From Ciona savignyi (lineage: Eukaryota; Chordata; Ascidiacea; Phlebobranchia; Cionidae), in NCBI GenBank assembly GCA_000149265.1, contig CH000855.1, positions 59,704-123,703 of the forward strand: a DNA stretch of 64,000 bases, given 5' to 3'. A program made the position numbers and the translations under genes. Positions 36,448 to 46,233 of this stretch are shown here, piece by piece. Below the pieces are notes generated by a model that saw only the letters and a program-made list of their open reading frames with translations, ran no database searches and was not told the DNA's origin. Numbering within the stretch: the first letter of the stretch is position 1; the number at the start of each line of letters is the position of its first letter.

Positions 36448-38457
36448 ACAAACATATAATGTACACAGTTTGAGCTATAACTGCAAATATCAGTTTTGAG
36501 CGCGTTTAATCTACTAAATGTATACTCGAATAATGCTTTTGTATAATAATAGACATAATAAATTCGATTTTGTATTCCTTGTATAAAAAGAGAATGAATC
36601 AACGAGTGAGTTTGAAAAATAAATATTTTCCACCTTTTCTTACTTACATCGCACTTAGTCAGCATTCTGCTAATACTTATATTGGTTGGAACATGTGTGA
36701 AAATACACATCTTAATATCACACATGCAATATGTCATGTAAGTAATAAAATCAGTTAGGAGGAAATTGTTTAAACGTGAACTCCAACCCAATTAAACGCG
36801 GGTTATTTTAACTTCAAAGTCATTTGTTGCAACATTAATGCGCATTGTTGCGTGATGATAATGAATGACTATTGTTATGTCACAATATACATATGTATTG
36901 TTATGTCACAGTATACATATGTATTGTTATATCACAATGTGTAACATGTATTATTAGTGCTGGTTTAAAACTTATTATTTTCACATTTTAACCCTGATAT
37001 CATGGATTACCTGTGGAAACAAAGTCAATATTGATACCATGGCATCTGGTAATGAACTTAAATTAATTTGTTTTGTCCGAATATTTATAACCTGGTGTAG
37101 AATTGTGGGGACAGGTTATTCAAAATTGGTCTGACTGACCGGGACCAAGTTCTAGGATCCGATGCCGCCTATAGCTATTCGATAGATCTCCGTACCGACC
37201 CCATATGTAGACACATGGCTATATGCATTTTTCTGGCTCACAGCGACCCTCCACCAAATAGACGACAAACCAGCAGACTACATTATAAGCCGTTAAGTTG
37301 TACCGGAACCTAACATATGCTGCTTCCACATGTAACAAATATAGGAGATACCTCTTGTAAAATACCATTTGGGGAAATTTTCTTGGTTAAACGGGTTATT
37401 TGAATTAAAATTGTGTTTTTTTCTTGTTCGGAACGGTCGGTTTTTCTAAATTACACCAAAACAGGAAACTCGATTTTTAAATCGACAAAACCCGAACTGA
37501 AAAATGTCTGGTTAATAAGGTCACGTGGCGGTTAGCACAAGGGAGTTCCCCGGTTTGATGGTTACGTAGTCAACGTTGTGATTTAGATCCGAGAAGCAAT
37601 TATCGTCGACTTGCAATATATCGACATAAATTAAAGTAAACGATGACTTCGAAGTATTTGCTTCCCGTGTTTTCGCCAATTCCTCTGTTATGCGTTGCTG
37701 TGTTTCCGTCGTCTGCTTAACTATTTGCTTCAATTGTCCTTTTCAATTCTACTTTAACTGAGAAAGTATTCAACTTAATAGTTTTTTAATATTTTTAAGT
37801 TTGACATCCGGGATGGGGTCAAAGCTAGCTCAGTTTTTAAATGGTGATCCTTATATTAATCGGGTTACCTGGTGTTACAGATTGTCTGGTGCAGGGGTCG
37901 GCAACCTTTTCATAGTCGCGGGCCAAAACCAAACTCAACATGATCTCGACGGGCCGTAATAAATTTCTCAACTCCACATCAACTTTTCTACGTTTTGATA
38001 ACATTTCAAGATTGCGAAATCAATTAAAAATATATGTTTAATACCTAGTATTATTTATCGTACTGGACTTTAGTTAGTAAAAAACACGATGCAAACACAT
38101 ATGAAATAGCAAAAACGATGTCTGTTGTGTCATAATGTTACAAATCATAATATGTGTCATTACGTCATAATATTACAATTGTTCTACTTTCACTAATGCG
38201 CATGCCAACAAACACATACACTTATTGCTTTCTCTCAAAGAATTTTGTTTGTCTGCACGCACACATTCTCAATGGACACGGTCAGGCGTATTTTTATTAT
38301 TGCCACATAGATTGTTAAAATTCATTAAGATCTAAGCTTGCAGATGACACAGTTGGCCGGCCGTATTCTATAATTATTCAGTAAGATGTCTCGGGTCGGA
38401 TGACCGCGGGCCGTAGGTTGCTGACCCCTGCTCTAGTGGTTCAGTACGCATTCTTAA
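36448..38457 (+). repeat. Array unit 9 (short head, truncated; end of array)
   Basis: Short-head unit sharing with unit 6 the ~26-bp duplication TATGTCACAGTATACATATG. It is cut by a hAT insertion at 37892-38430, after which only ~27 bp of unit sequence remain before homology ends near 38457. It lacks the TATA-like and paired E-box block at its own end. Confidence 0.85.
37892..38430 (+). mobile_element. hAT-type non-autonomous element at the array end
   Basis: Perfect hAT-style termini CAGGGGTCGGCAACCT and AGGTTGCTGACCCCTG. The 8-bp duplications GTCTGGTG (37884-37891) and CTCTAGTG (38431-38438) differ at two positions. Other units give the empty site (CAGATTCTCTAGTGGTTCAG). The 539-bp body has no long frame. 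Inner sequence GGGCCGTAGG near the right end resembles widespread non-autonomous hAT families. Confidence 0.9.
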
Positions 38458-38926
38458 CTTAAAGGTTTAAGTCGTGTTTCAGCATAAGGTTAAACAACAC
38501 GTCATTCAGTCATACTTTCAGTTTGATGGTTAGTTTCGTTATTATTCTTATCAACTACTATCAGCTATATGGGAAACTCTTACTTTGCAAGAAAATTGCT
38601 CTGGGGCAATTACAAAGCCGCCAGTAAGAACGGTTCAATTGTTCTGTGAAAAACTCTTTACAAGCGGAGAATAATTAGTCAAAAACCCATAATACAGGCT
38701 GGAACAACCAATAAAACATTTATAAAGCACGTATAAGCTGGCGGTGTCTTTTTCGGCGTAGAACAACCGCTATACATATTATAATATACATTAACGGATG
38801 AAGTTTGGATGCAACATACCTATTACATTTTGTAGGCAACAAACCAAGTGACATTTACTAAAGGTTAATAATAGAAATTGCCATACATACAATTTAATCA
38901 GTATCGGTAACCACAGTCTTCCACAG
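38458..38926. other. Unique AT-rich sequence after the array
   Basis: No gene seen. A ~60-bp stretch near 38475-38540 (CAGCATAAGG, ACACGTCATTCA, TTTCAGTTTG) is similar to 43385-43455, so a dispersed repeat probably lies here. Confidence 0.4.
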
Positions 38927-39050
38927 AGCAACCGACCTTCATCATCCAACCCCACCAATGTAGGAGAGCACTCACAACTGCATGTTGAAAATCTGTATGG
39001 TGACATCATCCAATATATTGGACCTCCCCCTGTTGATGTTAACCCACTTG
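38927..39050 (+). CDS. Candidate internal coding exon, unknown protein
   Basis: A pyrimidine-containing acceptor (CAGTCTTCCACAG) precedes 41 open codons and one extra base, ended by a strong donor (CACTTG|GTGAGTTG). The peptide begins SNRPSSSNPTNVGEHS and continues with ENLYGDIIQYIGPPPVDV, a composition typical of real coding sequence (Ser/Asn-rich, then Pro-rich). Entry phase 0 matches the exon ending at 4811; exit phase 1 matches possible exons at 39609 and 40956. No family is recognised. An acceptor a few bases upstream (AACCACAG) is an alternative. Confidence 0.45.
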
Positions 39051-39608
39051 GTGAGTTGTGGTTTATGATCGTCCATAGTTTGAATATAAAGTTAAATAAA
39101 GAGTTAGAATAATAAATTTACATGATTGAAATATAACGGGAAATTACAGATTTCAGCTTTTTTTTTCTGTTTTACTATTATTAACCCATAAGTTTACATA
39201 CTTTTATGGAGAATGGATATCAGGTTTTGAATGGTAACTTGCCTATCCATTAGTATCAGCCTCAAACTATATACAGCGTGTAAAATATACAAGTGTATTT
39301 AGGTCATTCGATTTACTAATTAAAAGTCAAACTCGTCATATGTTACCGACTTTCCAATACGCAAGACAAACCTGGTATTTGCGAATTATATGGTAGCTAA
39401 TCATTAAGATTTTGCAGATATTATGTAAATATTATTGTTTTACTAAAGTACTAAAGTAAAACACTGACTGAAAAATAGTAATACTATATTACATATAAAT
39501 CTAAGCAGATGTACTTGAATTAAATAACTTTATAATATTTTCATATATAAACCATAAGACAGTAGCGTTTAAGTTTATTGATGGCGCGATTTATCTCACT
39601 GCTACAAG

Positions 39609-39673
39609 ACCAAATAATGTCCGAAAGTGCGACTGGAGATAATTTAGACTTCCAACCGATACGTCTCATTTAA
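39609..39673 (+). CDS. Candidate terminal exon, duplicated at 60059
   Basis: If entered in phase 1 from the exon ending at 39050, this reads DQIMSESATGDNLDFQPIRLI then a stop. The related copy at 60059 reads EPIKSESATGDNLDFQPDTS and stays open further. A one-base difference (CAACCGAT against CAACCCGAT) separates the endings, so one copy has a frameshift or the two are alternative haplotypes. The acceptor here (GCTACAAG) is weaker than in the other copy (TTGTTACAG). Confidence 0.3.
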
Positions 39674-39699
39674 CTTAAACTGTTTCATTTCAAGCGTTT

Positions 39700-40029
39700 T
39701 CAAGCATGATTTTCTTTGAGCTGTTATTGTTTGCCCTTGAATTCATTTGAAACAACTTGTTTGTGTTACGTTGGTGACATGAATGTCCTGTCGACGGTTG
39801 ATTGGCATGAATGTGTTATCCAATTATCCAACCAGGTTAAAACCGTCTTCAATTTTAACCGAAATGCCAAAAGCTTGCCTCACTCTTTATGTTTAAAAAA
39901 CTGAATGGGGAATTTTCGCTTTGTTAAAAATGTAAAAATGGGCCTAGGTTTTAGCTTTATTAGCGTTATCACTAATATCTTTATATTAAAATTCATTCGA
40001 CCAGGCAGTCTGGTTGTTTAGTGCGGCGC
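39700..40029 (+). repeat. 330-bp segment identical to 60151-60480, abutting a gap
   Basis: Every base I compared from CAAGCATGATTTTCTTTG to GTTTAGTGCGGCGC matches 60151-60480, with no insertion or deletion. The match ends here only because the assembly gap starts. Left of it, 39575-39699 matches 60003-60150 with many differences. The last ~25 bp look like the start of a SINE that continues at 60481. Confidence 0.9.
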
Positions 40030-40129
40030 NNNNNNNNNNNNNNNNNNNNNNNNNNNNNNNNNNNNNNNNNNNNNNNNNNNNNNNNNNNNNNNNNNNNNNN
40101 NNNNNNNNNNNNNNNNNNNNNNNNNNNNN
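40030..40129. other. Assembly gap (100 N)
   Basis: Gap at the end of a contig whose final bases are duplicated 20 kb to the right. See the finding on possible misplacement of the contig 40130-59885. Confidence 1.
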
Positions 40130-40635
40130 TCGCCGTTGTGAACCAAACACCCATATTTATACGATCAAAGTTTCTAACTAATCATTTAAAATTCCATCAT
40201 TGCTGTTTTGGCAAAACAGATTGAATTGACAACGCATCTTCCAGTAGGCAACAAGCCAACTTCAAACCCATTTGCGCCTCAACCCATTGAATTAGTTCTG
40301 CAATAGTCTCAAATGTTCTTTGATATAACAAATTACTAAGGCGTGATATTGAAATTATTAATCTAGCCTAAGCACATAAAACCTACTGTATTTAATAAGT
40401 GTAACCTACAGGTCTAGTCTAAAATTTCAGAGCTTTTGATCCAAATATTATGTTCAGTTTATCATATTTTATCCAGGATTTTCTGTAACGTACAAAACTA
40501 GATAGCTTTGTACCAATTTAATTAAATTTTCGCTAAAATCAACCTTTTCCATACTGGTATAATCGAAAATGTCCAAGTTGTCTTCTTGATTTATTTTTGC
40601 ACGCGCGAAGTTTTCTGAGATTTCCCGCCAAACCT

Positions 40636-40745
40636 CGGCGTTGAGAGCGATGCAACAATGGATTAGAACAAGTTTCTACGAGGGCGATCAGCCGGTGGTA
40701 CAGGACGTGACGTCAAAATAATCGCTCGCATCGCTCTCGTCGCCG
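40636..40745. promoter_or_regulatory. GC-rich island with inverted repeat and CRE-like site
   Basis: CGGCGTTGAGAGCGATGC (40636-40653) is mirrored by GCATCGCTCTCGTCGCCG (40728-40745) with two mismatches, and a GTGACGTCA site lies between them. The surroundings are more GC-rich than the region. It could be a promoter or the ends of a small foldback; it precedes two candidate exons. Confidence 0.35.
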
Positions 40746-40955
40746 TAATAATGTGAATCGGCCTTTAATGCATTTAAATTCCGGCTTCTAAGTTGTGCGA
40801 TAAGACGCGCACGCTAACTGGTAATCCGTCGTTTTTTCCTGGTTTAAGTACTCTACCTCTAAGTTCGTTATATTTCAGTTGTAAGTTAAATGAGTCTTTA
40901 GTTGTATAGTATTTGTTAACGGATTTATAAACCGATTTCCTTTCCTTCTGCGCAG

Positions 40956-41022
40956 AACATTATGATATGTATTATGAAAATTTAAATTTATGTAAAATTA
41001 GTTCGGATCAACGCACAGTTCG
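40956..41022 (+). CDS. Candidate internal exon, unknown protein
   Basis: An excellent acceptor (TTTCCTTTCCTTCTGCGCAG) and donor (CAGTTCG|GTAAGAATT) bound 67 bp. Only one frame is open; entered in phase 1 it reads HYDMYYENLNLCKISSDQR and on. It exits in phase 2 into the exon at 41093 across a 69-bp intron. Entry phase matches the exit of the exon at 39050, but an assembly gap lies between them. Confidence 0.4.
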
Positions 41023-41092
41023 GTAAGAATTGTTTTTTAATAAGTTTGTTATGGTTGTGTTATTATATATTTAAGTCGATTTTTATTTACAG

Positions 41093-41177
41093 AAAACTGC
41101 TATTGCTTTGCAAATATAAAACACTTCGGAAAGCAAGCGAGTATTTACACTGTGCCCACGTTGAAACAAGTCACTGA
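41093..41177 (+). CDS. Candidate terminal exon, unknown protein
   Basis: A clear acceptor (TTTTTATTTACAG) leads into a frame that continues the previous exon: KLLLLCKYKTLRKASEYLH, then a few residues (CAHVETSH) and a stop. A second frame is also open for ~35 codons, so the frame choice rests on splicing from 40956-41022. Basic and leucine-rich, but no family is recognised. Confidence 0.35.
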
Positions 41178-41346
41178 AATATATTTGAAGGCTGCTGTGT
41201 AACAAGCACTTAAAACGGACGATTGTCCGTCTTTTAACCCCCTTGGTTTTTCAATTACCAAGTATACATATGAAAATTCACGGGATAAATATGAATATTC
41301 TAAACTACCCTAATTCGAGTGGTCACAAATAATACTTCTGAAACCA

Positions 41347-41463
41347 CGCCTTACACGTCTACCAAAAATAAAGAGAAAAAGAATAAAAGGGCAAATGAGA
41401 GAAAATAACGACATAACATGAAACGCAAAATAATAAATCAGAATATAAAAACTCTCGCATTAA
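41347..41463 (+). repeat. Dispersed repeat shared with 57134-57260
   Basis: Landmarks CCACGCCTTACACG, GGCAAATGAGAGAAAATAA and AAAACTCTCGCATTAACA occur in the same order in both places. At 57 kb it lies inside an insertion absent from the paralogous LRR cassette, so it is probably part of a mobile element. Confidence 0.6.
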
Positions 41464-41640
41464 CAGCATTCAAGATGGTGCTGAATGGTAATTCCTATTG
41501 CAATTTTCTATTCTTTTATACCGGTTGTAAGAGATCTCGACCAATTATTCAATCATTTGCGTATATGTTTTATTGATGTCTATGCTAAATTGTGGAGCTC
41601 GCTAAAGTTTTTGAAGTTTATTGGTCGTCGTCGCCGCGCT

Positions 41641-41858
41641 GTGCATCCCGGAAGTTCGTTGTGCATCCCGGAAGTTCGTTGTGCATCCCGGAAGTTCGTT
41701 GTGTATCCTGAAAGTTCGTCGTGCATACCGTAAGTTCGTTGTGCATCCCGGAAGTTCGTTGTGCATACCGTAAGTTCGTTGTGCATCCCGGAAGTTCGTT
41801 GTGCATCCCGGATGTTCGTTGTGCATCCCGGAAGTTCGCTGTGCATCCCAGAAGTTCA
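41641..41858 (+). repeat. 20-bp minisatellite, about 11 copies
   Basis: Tandem GTGCATCCCGGAAGTTCGTT with a few variants (GTGCATACCGTAAGTTCGTT). As 20 is not a multiple of 3, any long frame through it passes through all phases; the frames seen on both strands are artefacts of the repeat. It starts right after a ~40-bp segment (GAAGTTTATTGGTCGTCGT) also found at 43259-43277. Confidence 0.95.
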
Positions 41859-42721
41859 GACGAACTGATGATTGAATTGATCGTTTGACGATTCTACACA
41901 ATCTTGAAAATTTGACAAGGTGATCCTGCAAATACTAGGAACATGGGTGAGCGAACAAATACAGGCCTATACAATCATGTAGGCTATCAATCAAACGAAG
42001 AAACAAAATAACGAGTGGCCTGTCATATAGGTTTTACGACTCGAATTGGATAACGAAAATAAACTCGCTCGGGAGTATTTCCAGCGATAGACAAAGGCAA
42101 TTAAACATATGTCGTATAACGTCATTAAACTGTGCGGTGTACTTTGTAAAATCCTGTTTTACACCCGAAATATATTCGGAACATGCGACACATTGACTGA
42201 GAGTCAAAGGCGATTAGACAATTAGACATTGCATATTACATGCGGCGCGATGACCATAGCTATACAAAAGTATGCTGGTGTGGTTCAATAAGCTGTTTGA
42301 TGTTTGATAGACGTCGTATGGCGTATATGCTCACCTATTTCCACAGGCTGAGCGCAAACACTAGGGTCGTGGGGCAATTAGTAGACTTGGCCCGAGAAGA
42401 AACAATAATATGACGCGGTGACAATGAGTATATGATGCCTCGTAGGCTACATCGCTCAAAATGCCTCAAGGGCGGGAAGTCGAGAAAACAATATTTGTTT
42501 AACACTCATGCGCGTATTAGACTGAAAGACTGCGCGTTCCATGGCATGATTAACTTAGGGTCATGATGGTATAATCGTTAAAGCGTTACTAACCTTGTCT
42601 GAGACGGAGTACGTGCAGACTGTGACAGACCTCGACTGTACGCGGGTGGTACATGACACCGCTGGATAAGCGCGTTTGCTCTTCGTGTTTGTATGCATGT
42701 CTGTAAAATGAAACACATAGA
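41859..42721. other. No gene recognised
   Basis: Unique sequence without a supportable exon, RNA gene or repeat. Confidence 0.4.
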
Positions 42722-42997
42722 TTATGCTTTTTTACAATAGCCTAGTACCATCGAACCAATCCAGAACCATAATATTTGCAATTCGTTAAATATTAAAAAA
42801 AAATACATATTAAGCAAAAAATATATTAACAAAAATTTCAAAAGAATATCTAAAACAAAAAATAAACAACAATACAATCCTGTGAATTGTTCGTAAAGGT
42901 AATGGCGTCTTTTCCTCGTTTGTCGACGGAATTCTTCGAAGATGCCTTGAACTTGAGTTGAATAGAGAGCGTTGTCTTGTTGAATGGCCGCCAACAT
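42722..42997 (-). CDS. Possible small membrane-protein ORF or first exon
   Basis: The ATG at 42997 follows a GC-rich stretch that includes a YY1-like site (plus strand AATGGCCGCCAACAT). The frame starts MLAAIQQDNALYSTQVQ, becomes basic (EEFRRQTRKRRHYL), then ends in a hydrophobic tail that may be only translated AT-rich DNA. An overlapping frame to 43119 is also open. No family is recognised; the first ~40 residues are the more believable part. Confidence 0.25.
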   Translation of the reverse strand: MLAAIQQDNALYSTQVQGIFEEFRRQTRKRRHYLYEQFTGLYCCLFFVLDILLKFLLIYFLLNMYFFLIFNELQILWFWIGSMVLGYCKKA

Positions 42998-43715
42998 CGT
43001 CCAGCGAAATCGGGGGCGTTTTGTACTTGCTTCTTAAAACTGATTGGTTTGACAGTGCTTCTAAATCCGGCTGTGTCTTTCAGTTTTCTTGTCGACGTCT
43101 CGACTCGATGAAAATACACAGTCCGTGCACAATAGAGATCTCGTCATTGCGAATGAAATTAAAACTTTGAATTAAAATTCACGTCGAAAATTGTCCGTTT
43201 CGAGAAGGTTGCGGTGTCCAATTTAAACAGGGTCCCATTGTGAAGCTCGCTATTGTATTAGAAGTTTATTGGTCGTCGTAGCGGGTTAGGTTGAGGTTAT
43301 ACCTGACGTTCTAGCGAGCCGCGCTGAGATTAAGGTTGACCTTAACCTCACTGGACACTTCATACCACACATAAACGCTGAAGTCAATGTCTCAGCTTAA
43401 GGTTTATTCTCCATCTAAAACACACACGTCATTCACTCATGGTTTCAGTTTGGTTCAAAAACTTCCTAAGGGCATTTATAACGTCCCTAAACAATTACGA
43501 TGAGAAAACGCTATATAGTGGTAAACACGTCACACAAGAACACCGGATTATAGAGTAAAATACATGTCATATGCTGACGTTTGACAATGTTGTCTTTTCC
43601 ATCGTCGAACAGGCACCATTCATATTTTAATAGACATAAAGGTATGAACTTTTATGTCTATTATCTACGGATGCAACAAAAATCATAAATTGCGTTATAA
43701 CCGAAATACGTAACA

Positions 43716-43907
43716 ATGGGTGTTTGTATTGCAATCGCCTTTATTTTAATATCGCAGAAAACCGTATCTTCAACCGTTAGGTACCTCCCCAACCATACCG
43801 TATCAATCTCAGCCACAGTCCCGTATCTCCACAACCGTGTTTACCCTGACCGCCAATTACAACTAGAGGACATAAAAAGGACTAGACGACATGTCTGCTT
43901 TATTTAA
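43716..43907 (+). CDS. Possible small secreted-protein ORF
   Basis: ATG in good context (AACAATGGGT) opens 63 codons: a hydrophobic start (MGVCIAIAFILIS) like a signal peptide, then a polar stretch (RYLPNHTVSISATVPYL) and a basic end (KRTRRHVCFI). A splice-acceptor-like TTTTAATATCGCAG lies inside the hydrophobic part, so the frame could instead be an exon. No homology is claimed. Confidence 0.25.
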   Translation: MGVCIAIAFILISQKTVSSTVRYLPNHTVSISATVPYLHNRVYPDRQLQLEDIKRTRRHVCFI

Positions 43908-44681
43908 CGATACGCGTCACTTTCAAATTATAGCAACCCGTTTCTCCACCCACGAAAGTAACACCGGTTTTAATAAAAAAAATTGTTGTAAAAAGATTGC
44001 AATATTGTATTATATTATAATGAATAGTTCTTATATTATTGCTGGCTTTTTGGGGGTAAACTCGGATGTGTTAATTATAGCTTTGCCTCGGTAAGTGTTG
44101 CACTTGAAACTTTTCAGTGGAATTTCATTTTTGGGGTTTCTTTTTCCCTCGGCCCACACTTTCCGGGCCACCCCTTCTTCTAAAGCCGACTCCCCCATTG
44201 CTCGGGTCGCTTTACCGCACACTTTTCTTCGAGGCTTAGTGCAATTTTTATTTTATAAACAATTATTTAATTATTTTTAATATTTTTTATTTTATTTTTT
44301 TTAATTGGGTTTAGCGGCCACGTCAAATTATACAGAATTTTAATAGTCTATTTCTTTTTTTAGACGTGTTCTAACGACTGTCGTTTTGCCGTTTTTTCCC
44401 GTTTTCCAAATTTTTACTGATAGTCCCGCTTCGTGTTTTCATCGTGGAAACAAAAAATAAACTAAACTAAAACTAAGTATTTTATCTAATTTACCTTTTA
44501 TTTTAAAGGAAAACTGACGTCGATTTTAGGAATATTTTAATAAATGGAAAAAAATACGCTGATTTCAAAAATCAAATCAGTTTCTTCCAATATTTTTTTG
44601 TTAAAAAGTTATGAGCAGCAAAGCATTTCATTTTATGTTAGGGGATTTCCCGTATTACGTCATTGACGTTGTTAAGATTTC

Positions 44682-45559
44682 GGTAAGCACTTAATGTACA
44701 TCAAACTGAGGCTACAGCTGATCGACAGTTGTGACGTCACTGAGTCGCTTGTGGGAACTCCTGGTGTGTTGTGGGTAATTTTTTTCCTAGGAGAGAATGT
44801 TCATGCGGAACGACAAGTAACTTGTGGAAACACCTGGTGTATTGTGGATTATATCTATATATTTAACGCGCTTCTGTATGAAGATTTTAAAACATTTCGA
44901 AATGTGATGGGTCCTAAACCAAATGCTGGCTATTCAGTGGCGTGCTTAGTCTATGCACTGCACACACTATTTATTCTATGAAACTGCACACACTATTTGC
45001 GTGAAAACCAACTCTAAGCCTGAACCCCAACCCTAACGCTAATCTCTACCTGAACACCAATCAGTCAACCATGGGGTTATTGTGCATTGGTATTGATATA
45101 ATACCGGTATTTAATTTGCGGTAGCCTACCTGTAAATACTACAGGATCGCTTGGATTGCATGGATCGCTTACTATACTTCGTAATTACAAAACCTATAAT
45201 ATTAATGTTAGGGTTGGTGTTAAAGTTAGTCCTGGGGTTGAGATTAGTGTTAGGGACAGGGTGAGAATTACTTTCCATAGCAATCTAAGTGATCCAAGCG
45301 ATTCAAGCGCTCCAAGCGATCCCGTAGTATTTAGAGGCACCCTTTAATTTGTAAATTTTCTGGATATTGATCAAGGAGATGCGGTTTTAAAATCATCTTT
45401 GCCGATATACAGTTGGAAAAGAAGAGAATCGGCCTAAAAAAAGAAAAAAAGATTGAAAAAAATTACCCACAACACACCAGGAGTTCCGACAAGCGACTCA
45501 GTGACGTCACAAATGTCGATCAGCTGTAGCCTCAGTTTGATGTACATTAAGTGCTTACC
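44682..45559 (+). mobile_element. Mutator-like (MULE) non-autonomous element
   Basis: Inverted termini of ~100 bp starting GGTAAGCACTTAATGTACAT, nearly perfect (the arms differ at about two positions), flanked by a perfect 9-bp duplication TAAGATTTC (44673-44681, 45560-45568). Long TIRs with 9-bp target duplications are typical of Mutator-like elements. The 878-bp body has no transposase; it contains degenerate GTTAGGGTT-like tracts and a smaller foldback (about 45125-45345). It lies inside the Kolobok element. Confidence 0.85.
45125..45345 (+). mobile_element. Small foldback element nested in the MULE
   Basis: AAATACTACAGGATCGCTTGG near the left is mirrored by CCAAGCGATCCCGTAGTATTT near the right, enclosing ~200 bp. 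A related end (GGTCCTGTAGTATTTCGAGG) occurs at 52426-52446 outside this element, so the family is dispersed. The target duplication was not resolved. Confidence 0.5.
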
Positions 45560-45844
45560 TAAGATTTCGTGCCTAGTTTAGTTTTAGTTTACTTTATTCA
45601 TTTTTTGCCCTAGTATTTAAAAATGGCAAGCGAATTAAATAGCGACACGGGAACAGGAAAAGACGGCAAAACGAATATATATGCATTGTATACAATCGGC
45701 CTATATGCATTGTATACAATCATGTGCCATTTCGGAGGGGAATTAGTAACAGAAGGAGTTTTAACAAATTACTTTTGTTTTCTTTATTTCTAGAGTAAAT
45801 TTAAGTTAATGTTGTAACACTAAAATGGATGACAGTTTTCAGCA

Positions 45845-46152
45845 TAGGATAGGATAGGATAGGATAGGATATTCATGTTTATCCCCGTGAATGGGAAAAC
45901 CCCAGGGGTTATCACACGGGCAATCGTCAGATCACCTCGCACCCATCGTCGGGTTACCGGAGCTATTGCAGTGTGTTGTATGTGATAGACACGTTCCTTT
46001 AATTTAGTAGAACCCATTAATCCGCTGGGTTCAGGCAATGTCCGTAAAGTGCCTTGCCCAAGGACACAACCGACTAGCTAGCGACCAGTTTCGCACCTGC
46101 AACCTTTCGATTGAAAGGCGACGCACTTAACCGCTAGACCATCGGGCCGGAC
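45845..46152 (-). mobile_element. tRNA-derived SINE inside the Kolobok element
   Basis: Full-length copy of the SINE at 2149 and 49411, on the minus strand. Its tail is about five pentanucleotides (AGGATAGGAT on the plus strand). Target duplication TCAGCA lies at 45839-45844 and 46153-46158. The head is close to identical to the 49411 copy, implying a recent burst. Confidence 0.9.
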
Positions 46153-46180
46153 TCAGCATTCTGGCATGGATGAAAGAAGT

Positions 46181-46186
46181 TTTATT
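46181..46186 (-). terminator. Candidate poly(A) signal
   Basis: AATAAA on the minus strand about 50 bp beyond the stop codon of the THAP remnant's last exon, the position expected for its polyadenylation signal. Confidence 0.4.
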
Positions 46187-46233
46187 GTACACAATAAAAC
46201 AACAAAAATTCAGCCATATGCTTATGAATCAAG

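Larger units (their letters stand above)
4887..38457 (+). repeat. 34-kb mosaic tandem array of nine large units
   Basis: Nine head-to-tail units recur with the same order of landmarks: a block ending near CAGCATTCTGCTAATACTAA (5707, 9145, 11923, 16502, 20222, 23736, 26962, 30622, 36660), then a block with TGCGTTGCTGTGTTTCCGTC, then a TATA-like block (GCAGTATAAAACCC), then a paired E-box block (GGTCACGTGGCCATCACG). Basic length is ~3-4 kb; differences come from insertions, deletions and inversions. The ends are sharp: homology begins at the ACACACATAC motif near 4887 and stops at about 38457. Confidence 0.9.

Noticed and set aside
39716-39904. A 62-codon frame identical at 39716 and 60167.
   Set aside because: Identity extends well beyond the frame into non-coding flanks up to the gap, so it reflects duplicated assembly or a segmental copy, not coding constraint. 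No splice or start support.
41580-41931. Long minus frames through the 20-bp minisatellite (MHNELPGCTTNFRD type).
   Set aside because: A 20-bp stop-free unit keeps all phases open; the peptide is a by-product of the repeat.
44031-44280. Overlapping frames on both strands near 44.1 kb.
   Set aside because: Neither has a recognisable domain or convincing signals; the region runs into T-rich low-complexity sequence left of the Kolobok element.
45000-45270. Telomere-like GTTAGGGTT tracts inside the MULE (and at 63675-63705).
   Set aside because: Degenerate, short and internal to mobile elements; common dispersed low-complexity sequence rather than a telomere or a fusion point.
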